From Alphaproteobacteria bacterium (lineage in GTDB: Bacteria > Pseudomonadota > Alphaproteobacteria > UBA9219 > RFNS01): 64,000 nt of DNA. The translations under genes and the position numbers were made by a program. Shown here one piece after another: positions 57,699 to 64,000 of the stretch. The DNA lies in assembly GCA_037200005.1 (NCBI GenBank), contig JBBCGY010000001.1:602416-666415 (forward strand). Direction: 5' to 3'. The notes under the pieces were generated by a model, which searched no databases, was not told where the DNA came from, and was given only the letters and a program-made list of their open reading frames with translations. The stretch's first letter is position 1, and each line of letters opens with the position of its first letter.

Positions 57699-60600
57699 GC
57701 AATAGCGCGGAACAACTGGCGGCGCTGGCGACGAAGCGCCAGATCGAGGCTTCCGATCCCGATGTTTCCGTCTGGGTCTCGGCGTCGGCGGGATCGGGCA
57801 AGACCAAGGTGCTGATCGACCGTTTCGTGCGGCTGCTGCTGGCCGGAAACGGGCCGCAGCATATTCTCTGCCTGACCTATACCCGCGCGGCGGCGGCGGA
57901 AATGGCGGAGCGGGTGATGCGGCTGCTCGGCGACTGGACGATCTGCGGCGAGGAGGAATTGGTTCAGGCGCTTGGCGCGCTGACCGGCGATACCGACGAG
58001 GCGGCCATCGACCGGCTGATCCCGCGCGCGCGCCGCCTGTTCGCCGCCGCGCTCGATTGTCCCGGCGGCTTAAGGATCAAGACGTTCCACGCTTTCGCGC
58101 AGGAAGTGCTGGCGCGCTTTCCGATCGAGGCGGGAATCGCGCCGCACTTTAAGCTGCTGGAAGAAGGCGACGCGGCGGCGATGCGCGACGCGTCGCTGGA
58201 GCAGGTGCTGGCCAACATGCCGCAAGACGAGATGCTGCATCAGGCGTGGCGCACATTGGTCGGCGCGTTCGATAGCGAGGCGATCACCGACTTGCTGCGC
58301 CATGCGCTGCATGAGCGCGGCAAGCTCGACGCCGCCATGCGGCGCTACGGCAATATCGACGGCTTGCAGCAGGCACTACGCGGCCAGCTGCGCCTGCCGC
58401 CGGAACAGACGGCCGACGATGTCTTACGTGAGGCTTGCGGCGGCGAAACCGCGCCGCTTGCGCTGCTGAAGCGCGTCATCGGGTTATATCGCGAGAATGG
58501 CGGCAAAACCGCCCTGGACATGGCGGCGCGGCTGGAAGAGTGGTTCGGCTTGCCGCCGCAGGAACGCGCCGCGAATTTCGAAGTCTATTGTTCTTTTTTC
58601 TTCACCGACAAGGGTGAGATCAGAAAAAAACTTCTTCCCGGCAAGCTGGCGGAAAACCATGGCGATATTCAGGAAGCTCTCGTCATCGAAGCGGAACGCA
58701 TTCACGTTGCGCGGCAAAGGCTCCAGTCGCTGCGCCGCATCGAGCTGACGGGCGCGATCCTGACACTCGGCGGCGCGCTACTCGCGGAGTACAGGCGGCG
58801 CAAAGACCGCGCCGCCGCGCTGGATTTCGACGACGTGATCGACAAGACCGCCGCGCTGCTGCATGCGCCCGGCAAGGCGGAATGGGTGCTGTGGAAGCTC
58901 GATGGCGGCATCGATCACATCATGATCGACGAAGCGCAGGACACCAGCCCGGCGCAATGGGCGATCATCAAGGCGCTGACCGAGGAATTTTTCGCGGGCA
59001 AGGGCGCGAAGGATAAAAAACGCACCTTGTTCGTCGTCGGCGACGAGAAACAATCGATCTATAGTTTTCAGCATGCCGATCCCGCCATGTTCCAGGCGAT
59101 GCGATATTATTTCTCGCAGCGCGCCGCGCTCCGGGAAATCGCGCTGAATGTCTCGTTCCGTTCCGCGCCCGCCATTCTTCGCGCCGTCGACCGGGTGTTT
59201 TCCGGGCAGGCGGCAGCGGGGGTGAGCGCCGAAGCTGTCCAGCATTTCGCCGAGCGTCAGGAAGCGTCCGGCCATGTCGAATTATGGCCGGTGCTGGCGG
59301 CGGCGAAGAGCGGCGATGATGACGAGGCGTGGACGCCGCGCACGGCGTATGAATTTGCCGAGGATTCGCATGTCGAACTCGCGGGCAGGATTGCCGCGCG
59401 GATCGGCGAATGGAAGGCGCAGGGCGTTCCTCCGGGCGATATTCTGATTCTGGTGCGGCGGCGCAACGAATTGGTATGGGCGCTGGTGCGCGCGCTCAAG
59501 GAACGCGCGATCCCCGTTTCTGGTCTCGATCGCATGAAACTTCTAGAACAGATCGGCGTGCGCGATCTGCTCGCGGTCATGCAGTTCGCGCTCGCGCCGG
59601 AGGACGATCTCAATCTCGCCTGCGTGCTGCGCGGGCCGCTGACCGGCATGGATGAAGCGACGCTGGAATCCTTGTGCCATGGGCGCGAGGGCAGCCTGTG
59701 GCAGGCGCTGCGCGCCGCCGCGCCGGAAAACCCCAAGATTCAAAGCTATGCCGCGTGGCTGGCCGAATGTTTGGGCCTCGCGGACTGGATCACGCCTTAC
59801 GCCTTTCTGGCGCGGATTCTGCAGATGCCTTGTCCGGCGGCGCTTTCCGGGCATATGGCGCTGGCCGCGCGGCTTGGCGCGGATGTTCTCGATCCCATCG
59901 ATGAACTGCTCAACCGGGCGCAGGATTTCAGCCATGAACATGCGCCGTCGCTGCAGAATTTCCTGCAGCGGATGCGGCGCGACGAAAGCGAGATCAAGCG
60001 CGAACTCGGCCGTGGCGCGGGAGAGGTGCGGATCATGACCGTCCATGCCGCAAAGGGGCTGGAAGCGCCGATCGTGATCCTGCCGGATAGCTGCGCGCCG
60101 CCGCGCACGCTGGATGCCGCGAAATTGCAATGGGATGCCGAGACCAAGCTTCCTTATTATATCGGCGGCGCGCAGGCCGAGCGCGACGATCATGCCGAAG
60201 AGCTTCTCGCCCGCGCTCATGGCGCGGCGATGGCGGAATACAGGCGGCTGCTTTACGTCGCGCTGACCCGCGCGCGCGACCGGCTTTATATTTTCGGTCA
60301 TCGCGGCAAGAAGGCTTCGCCGGGCGGCAACTGGCATGAATTGATCCGGGGCGCGCTTGCGCCCGATGCGGCGGAAACGCCCGATGCGCCGCTGGTGGTC
60401 ATGGACGATCCGAACGCGGCGGCGGAAGAAGACCGGCAAAAGATCGCCGCGAAAATCGAAGCGCCACCCTTGCCCGAATGGCTGCGCCGCGCCGCGCCGG
60501 CTGAATCTTTGCCGCGCCATTTAAGCCCGTCGCGGCTGGGAGCCGATGACAGCGCGGCGGCCAGTCCGGCGCGCGGCGCGCAGGGCGGCGCTTTCGCGCG

Positions 60601-61090
60601 CGGACGGATTTTGCACCGGCTGCTGCAATATCTTCCGGCCATGCCGGAAGCGGCGCGGGAATCGGCGGCGGAAAGATTCCTGGATCGGCAATGCGGCATC
60701 ATCGATCCGGCGGATCGCGCCGCGCATCTTGCCGAGGTCATGCGGATCATCGGCGATCCCGCTTATGCGCCATTATTCGCCGAGGGCAGTTACGCCGAAG
60801 TGCCTATCGCCGGAATGATCGACGATGCAACCGTGAGTGGGCAAATCGACCGGCTCGCTCTTGCGGGGGACGAAATATGGATCGTCGATTATAAAACCAA
60901 TCGCCCGCCGCCCGCCGACGAATCCGGCATTCCCATGCCCTACCGGCGGCAGATGGCGGCCTATAGAACGCTGGTGCAGCAAATTTATCCCGGAAAAAAA
61001 ACGCGCTGTTTCCTGCTCTGGACTTATCAGGCGAGGATCATGGAAGTGCCCGAAGATGCCATGGCGCAGCTTGACCTGGAAGCGGCATAA
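57695..61090 (+). CDS. addA: Double-strand break repair helicase-nuclease AddA
   Basis: A 1,131-residue UvrD-like helicase with a C-terminal nuclease. The ATG at 57695 overlaps the addB stop (ATGA) and is preferred over an in-frame start ten codons earlier inside addB. Helicase motifs in order: SASAGSGKTKVL (I, Walker A), LTYTRAAAAEMAERV (Ia), MIDEAQDTSPAQW (II), GDEKQSIYSFQHAD (III), TVHAAKGLEAPIVILPD (V) and YVALTRARDRLY (VI). The nuclease ends with GQIDRLAL and IVDYKTN. It is the motor partner of AddB in RecA-dependent repair. trxA follows after 42 bases in the same direction. Confidence 0.95.
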   Translation: MSNSAEQLAALATKRQIEASDPDVSVWVSASAGSGKTKVLIDRFVRLLLAGNGPQHILCLTYTRAAAAEMAERVMRLLGDWTICGEEELVQALGALTGDTDEAAIDRLIPRARRLFAAALDCPGGLRIKTFHAFAQEVLARFPIEAGIAPHFKLLEEGDAAAMRDASLEQVLANMPQDEMLHQAWRTLVGAFDSEAITDLLRHALHERGKLDAAMRRYGNIDGLQQALRGQLRLPPEQTADDVLREACGGETAPLALLKRVIGLYRENGGKTALDMAARLEEWFGLPPQERAANFEVYCSFFFTDKGEIRKKLLPGKLAENHGDIQEALVIEAERIHVARQRLQSLRRIELTGAILTLGGALLAEYRRRKDRAAALDFDDVIDKTAALLHAPGKAEWVLWKLDGGIDHIMIDEAQDTSPAQWAIIKALTEEFFAGKGAKDKKRTLFVVGDEKQSIYSFQHADPAMFQAMRYYFSQRAALREIALNVSFRSAPAILRAVDRVFSGQAAAGVSAEAVQHFAERQEASGHVELWPVLAAAKSGDDDEAWTPRTAYEFAEDSHVELAGRIAARIGEWKAQGVPPGDILILVRRRNELVWALVRALKERAIPVSGLDRMKLLEQIGVRDLLAVMQFALAPEDDLNLACVLRGPLTGMDEATLESLCHGREGSLWQALRAAAPENPKIQSYAAWLAECLGLADWITPYAFLARILQMPCPAALSGHMALAARLGADVLDPIDELLNRAQDFSHEHAPSLQNFLQRMRRDESEIKRELGRGAGEVRIMTVHAAKGLEAPIVILPDSCAPPRTLDAAKLQWDAETKLPYYIGGAQAERDDHAEELLARAHGAAMAEYRRLLYVALTRARDRLYIFGHRGKKASPGGNWHELIRGALAPDAAETPDAPLVVMDDPNAAAEEDRQKIAAKIEAPPLPEWLRRAAPAESLPRHLSPSRLGADDSAAASPARGAQGGAFARGRILHRLLQYLPAMPEAARESAAERFLDRQCGIIDPADRAAHLAEVMRIIGDPAYAPLFAEGSYAEVPIAGMIDDATVSGQIDRLALAGDEIWIVDYKTNRPPPADESGIPMPYRRQMAAYRTLVQQIYPGKKTRCFLLWTYQARIMEVPEDAMAQLDLEAA

Positions 61091-61132
61091 GCTGCATAAT
61101 CACATAGTCACTTTTCTTTCATGGAGAGCGCC

Positions 61133-61459
61133 TTGAGCCAGTCAACCAAGACCATTACCGACGCCAGTTTCGATCAGGACGTGCTGAAATCCGGCGAGCC
61201 GGTGCTGGTGGATTTCTGGGCGGAATGGTGCGGCCCATGCAAGCAGATCGGCCCAGTTCTCGAAGAACTCGCCGCCGACATGAAGGGCAAGATCACGGTC
61301 GCCAAGCTGAATGTCGATGACAACCCCATGACCGCCAGCAAATTCGGCATCCGCAGCATCCCGACGCTGATGCTGTTCAAGGGCGGCGAGCTTGCCGCCA
61401 CCAAGGTCGGCGGCATGCCCAAGGCGCAATTGCAGCAGTGGGTCGAGTCGGTGGTTTAG
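61133..61459 (+). CDS. trxA: Thioredoxin
   Basis: A 108-residue thioredoxin with the active site WCGPC in [17 protein letters not shown], the cis-Pro loop [11 protein letters not shown] and a C-terminal helix; the length is standard. The start is taken as TTG at 61133, because GGAG lies 6 bases upstream and the protein then begins [12 protein letters not shown] as family members do. The ATG at 61121 is in frame but has no ribosome-binding site and adds four residues. It reduces disulfides in cytoplasmic proteins using NADPH via thioredoxin reductase. Its stop overlaps that of the convergent permease gene. Confidence 0.95.
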   Translation: MSQSTKTITDASFDQDVLKSGEPVLVDFWAEWCGPCKQIGPVLEELAADMKGKITVAKLNVDDNPMTASKFGIRSIPTLMLFKGGELAATKVGGMPKAQLQQWVESVV

Positions 61460-62199
61460 CTTTTGCGTTTGAAGCGCAGCAGCCGCGCGCAGCCCGTCAT
61501 CGCCATCGCCAGTAGAGCGAGAAGCAGAATCCCGAACATCACGCGCGGCATGTCGTAGAGCGCGGTGGCTTTGAGGATATAGTGGCCGAGCCCGGCCTCG
61601 GAGCTGACGAACTCGCCGATAAAAGCTCCCATCAGCGCGAAACCCGCATTCATTTTATAGCCCGCCGCGACCCAGCCGATCGCGCCGGGAATGATGATCT
61701 TTGCCGCGATGCGGCCATTGCCCGCGCCGATGCTTCTGGCGAAATCGAGATGATCCTTGGCGACTGCGTGCGCGCCCTCGTAGGCTTGCAGCATGGATAC
61801 GAAAAAAACCGCGAAGCCAGCCATCACCGCTTTCGACAGAAGGCCGATCCCGAACCATAGAATAGTGATCGGCGCGAGCGCGAAGATCGGGATCGCGCCG
61901 ATGAAGGCGAGATAGGGCCGGGTGATGAAATCGATCTTGCCGTTGCCCCACAGCAAAAGGCCCGCTCCCGTGCCGAGGACGGTGCCGAACAGCAGCCCCA
62001 GCGCCGCTTCGCCGAACGTCGTCAAAATATGCCGCCAGATTTCCGCATGGCCGAGTTCTTCGATGGCGATATCCAGGATGGCGGCGGGCGAAGCGAACAG
62101 GAACTGCAGCCGGTTGTCGTCCGCGACCGCGCCTTGCCACAGGCCGAGGAACAGTGCGGCGGGCAACAGCAGGACGATGATATTCCGAAGCCGGTTCAT
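61456..62199 (-). CDS. ABC transporter permease (SsuC/TauC/NrtB type)
   Basis: A 247-residue inner-membrane permease with about six helices and the BPD_transp_1 coupling loop ([19 protein letters not shown], with the conserved G near IPGAIGW). The ATG at 62199 overlaps the stop of the ATPase gene (ATGA) and has GGGAG 6 bases upstream; an upstream in-frame start 12 codons earlier is less likely. It forms the membrane channel of the three-gene importer. The family moves sulfonates, taurine, nitrate or thiamine precursors, and which one applies here is not shown. Confidence 0.9.
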   Translation of the reverse strand: MNRLRNIIVLLLPAALFLGLWQGAVADDNRLQFLFASPAAILDIAIEELGHAEIWRHILTTFGEAALGLLFGTVLGTGAGLLLWGNGKIDFITRPYLAFIGAIPIFALAPITILWFGIGLLSKAVMAGFAVFFVSMLQAYEGAHAVAKDHLDFARSIGAGNGRIAAKIIIPGAIGWVAAGYKMNAGFALMGAFIGEFVSSEAGLGHYILKATALYDMPRVMFGILLLALLAMAMTGCARLLRFKRKS

Positions 62200-62960
62200 G
62201 CGGCGCTCCCGGCAATATTTCCAAGCGCCTGCCACAATCCGTGCATGATTTCGTCCATCGCTTCGTTGCGGTCGAGCGCGCCGTTGCCGCCGCTATCCGC
62301 CAGGCGCAATTCCTTGAACAGGCGCGCGGGCTGGCGCGTCATCAGCAGAATCCGGTCGGCCAGGAAACACGCCTCCTCGACCGAGTGCGTGACGACCAGC
62401 GCGCTGGCTTTGTTCGCGCGCACATAGGTTTTGACGAGATCGGCAAGCTCGCGCCGCGCCAGCACGTCGAGATTGCTCATCGGCTCGTCGAGCAGCAGCA
62501 GGCGCGGCTGCAGCGCCAGCATGCGCGCCAGCAGCACACGCTGCCGCATGCCGCCCGAAAGCTGCGCCGGAGAATGACCGGCATAATCGCTAAGGCCGAC
62601 TTGCGCAAGGGCGGCTGTGGCAGTCTCATGGGCTTCGCGTTTGCCGCGGCCCAGAAGTTCCGGCCCAAGCGCGACATTGGCGGCGGCGGAACGCCAGGGC
62701 AGAAGGCGCGCGTTCTGCGCCAGATAGCCGAGCGCGGTGCCGGGCCGGGCGATTTCGGCCTCGATTGTTCCGCCGTCCGCCTTTTCTTGTCCCGCGAGGA
62801 TGCGAAGCAAGGTGGTTTTGCCGCTGCCGCTCGCGCCGAGCAGACAGACGATTTCGCCAGGATTCAATGCAAGGGTGATGGAGTCGAGGATGGCCGCGGC
62901 TTGGCCGTCATGCGCGCGGAATGTTTTGCTTATGTTTTTTGCGTGCAGTAACGGCGGCAT
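62196..62960 (-). CDS. ABC transporter ATP-binding protein (SsuB/TauB/NrtD type)
   Basis: A 254-residue ATPase. Walker A is GASGSGKTT (43-51), the signature is LSGGMRQR, Walker B is LLLLDEPMSNLD, and VTHSVEEACFLADRI is the H-loop region. The short Q-loop region YLAQNARLLPWRSAAANV is typical of the nitrate/sulfonate/taurine group. It lies 17 bases after the binding-protein gene and overlaps the permease start. It powers the importer in the cytoplasm. Confidence 0.93.
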   Translation of the reverse strand: MPPLLHAKNISKTFRAHDGQAAAILDSITLALNPGEIVCLLGASGSGKTTLLRILAGQEKADGGTIEAEIARPGTALGYLAQNARLLPWRSAAANVALGPELLGRGKREAHETATAALAQVGLSDYAGHSPAQLSGGMRQRVLLARMLALQPRLLLLDEPMSNLDVLARRELADLVKTYVRANKASALVVTHSVEEACFLADRILLMTRQPARLFKELRLADSGGNGALDRNEAMDEIMHGLWQALGNIAGSAA

Positions 62961-62977
62961 GGAGATGGGGGCGAAAA

Positions 62978-63958
62978 CTATTTTTGCGCCTTGAGCGCGA
63001 AGCTGTTATCGACCGCGACTTCGGTGGCTTGCGGTTTCTTCAGTTCGCCGCTGTCGAGACGGGTTTTCAGCGACCGCTGCCAGAGGTCGCCAGCCACGGA
63101 AACCGAGCGCGGATAGATATCCATCGCCAACATTCTGTCCACGGCGGCCTTGATGACTTTCTCCGAAAGATTCGGATAAAGCTTTTTGCCGACATCATAT
63201 GAAGTCTGTGGGCTGCTATATATCAGGTCGACGGCCTGCTGCAGGCTGGCGACGACCTTCTGCACCGTCTCGGGATGAGATTTGATGTAATCCTCCGTCG
63301 TCGTGACGCCGGTGATGGCCTGCGGATCTGCCCAATCCGCGAGGTTCGCCACGACGCGATAGCCTTTGTCTTCGGTGACGGAGACGGTAGGCTCGATGTC
63401 GAAGGCAATATCGACCTTGTCCGTTTCCAAAAGCGGAATCTGGCCGCCGAACGGCGCCTGAACGATGGACAAATCCAGATTATGCGTGCGCTTAAGCTCG
63501 GTCAGGATCGTGTAAGTCGTCGAGGGTTCGGGAAAGGAGCTGACCCGCAGGCCGCCCAAATCTTCCGGTTTATCGATGCGCGGCACTTTGTCCTTGTTGG
63601 TCACGCCGCCAAGCGGAAGCTTGGTGATCATCATCGCGACGACTTTGCCGGGGCCGCCCTTGTCGTGGGAGATCGCGGTGAAGACCGGATCGCCCATGCC
63701 GAACTGCGCCGAGCCGCCGATGACGGCGGCGAAAATCTGGTCGTCATTGCCGGCGAACTTCAAATCGACGTCGAGGCCGTTCTTGGCGAAGATGCCTTCT
63801 TCCATCGCCACATAGAGCGGCATGTAGAGCAGGAATTTTTCCTTGCCGAATTGGGCGACGGTGATTTTTTCGAGCGGCGCGTCCGCGGCATGGGCTGGCG
63901 GCAGACTTAAGGGGAGAATAATAATCAGCAAAAAGACAAGCTGGCGAAGCGCGCGCAT
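62978..63958 (-). CDS. ABC transporter substrate-binding protein (SsuA/NMT1-like)
   Basis: A 326-residue periplasmic binding protein. The ATG at 63958 has AGGGGAG 7 bases upstream and opens a signal peptide (RALRQLVFLLIIILPLSL, cut after AHA). The mature part starts ADAPLEKITVAQFGKEKF and contains AMEEGIFAKNGLDVDL and ALIDxD-like IAFDIEP stretches found in the NMT1/SsuA-like family, which bind small anions or pyrimidines. Transcription runs leftward into the ATPase and permease genes, and the gene starts only 42 bases from the right edge, so its promoter lies at least partly outside. The substrate remains unknown. Confidence 0.9.
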   Translation of the reverse strand: MRALRQLVFLLIIILPLSLPPAHAADAPLEKITVAQFGKEKFLLYMPLYVAMEEGIFAKNGLDVDLKFAGNDDQIFAAVIGGSAQFGMGDPVFTAISHDKGGPGKVVAMMITKLPLGGVTNKDKVPRIDKPEDLGGLRVSSFPEPSTTYTILTELKRTHNLDLSIVQAPFGGQIPLLETDKVDIAFDIEPTVSVTEDKGYRVVANLADWADPQAITGVTTTEDYIKSHPETVQKVVASLQQAVDLIYSSPQTSYDVGKKLYPNLSEKVIKAAVDRMLAMDIYPRSVSVAGDLWQRSLKTRLDSGELKKPQATEVAVDNSFALKAQK

Positions 63959-64000
63959 AGTCAAACTCCCCTAAAAGAACGAGATTGCTGTTACCCAAAC

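Overview
The window looks like chromosomal DNA of an alphaproteobacterium, probably an uncultured or little-studied lineage. The case rests on a divK-pleD pair, a DivL-like kinase whose phospho-histidine is a tyrosine, the run divL - tsaE - (amgK-murU) - addB - addA - trxA, an alphaproteobacterial-type AddB/AddA pair and a bacterial RNase P RNA. I cannot name the genus from sequence alone. No tRNA, CRISPR array, insertion sequence or prophage module was seen.

Layout. 1-2659 (minus strand): a ResB/CcsB-like cytochrome c maturation gene cut by the left edge, a DUF882 peptidoglycan-hydrolase-like lipoprotein, and an overlapping winged-helix regulator with a degenerate receiver. 2817-4763 (plus): a hypothetical protein with an internal duplication, then uppP. 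5065-34440 (plus): one uninterrupted 9,791-codon gene that fills 46 % of the window. It starts with a prepilin/pseudopilin-like membrane segment and domain, passes through phage-tail-fibre-like repeats into about 26 kb of 17-residue beta-roll repeats broken by 14 near-identical linkers, and ends in a Peptidase_S74 intramolecular chaperone, a coiled coil and a C-terminal membrane segment. 34487-36181: a long-chain acyl-CoA ligase. 36183-39098 (minus): a COG0523/CobW metal GTPase with a histidine-rich region, a small membrane protein, a WD40-like protein and another small membrane protein, probably one operon. 39261-41838 (plus): a nuclease-like (SNase) secreted/membrane protein split by an apparent single-base frameshift, then greB. 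41867-43370 (minus): an unusual tandem RNase III-like protein and the RNase P RNA. 43569-44648: an OmpA-type outer membrane protein with a strong terminator. 44736-45692 (minus): proline iminopeptidase. 45853-49641 (plus): divK, pleD, a small secreted protein and prfC. 49752-61459 (plus): divL, tsaE, an AmgK-MurU fusion, addB, addA and trxA. 61456-63958 (minus): an SsuABC/nitrate-taurine-type ABC importer.

How the parts fit. DivK, PleD and DivL are parts of the CtrA cell-cycle circuit, and near-consensus CtrA boxes (TTAA-N7-TTAA with one mismatch) lie just upstream of divK and divL. Several genes serve the envelope: UppP and AmgK-MurU (peptidoglycan precursor and recycling), the DUF882 protein and OmpA.

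The most striking object is the giant gene. My reading, an inference, is a very long trimeric surface fibre tethered at both ends in the inner membrane until prepilin-type and S74 self-cleavage free it. A second unusual object is the RNase III-like protein at 41867-42874: it carries two RNase III-like domains, only the first with a full catalytic set, next to the RNase P RNA.
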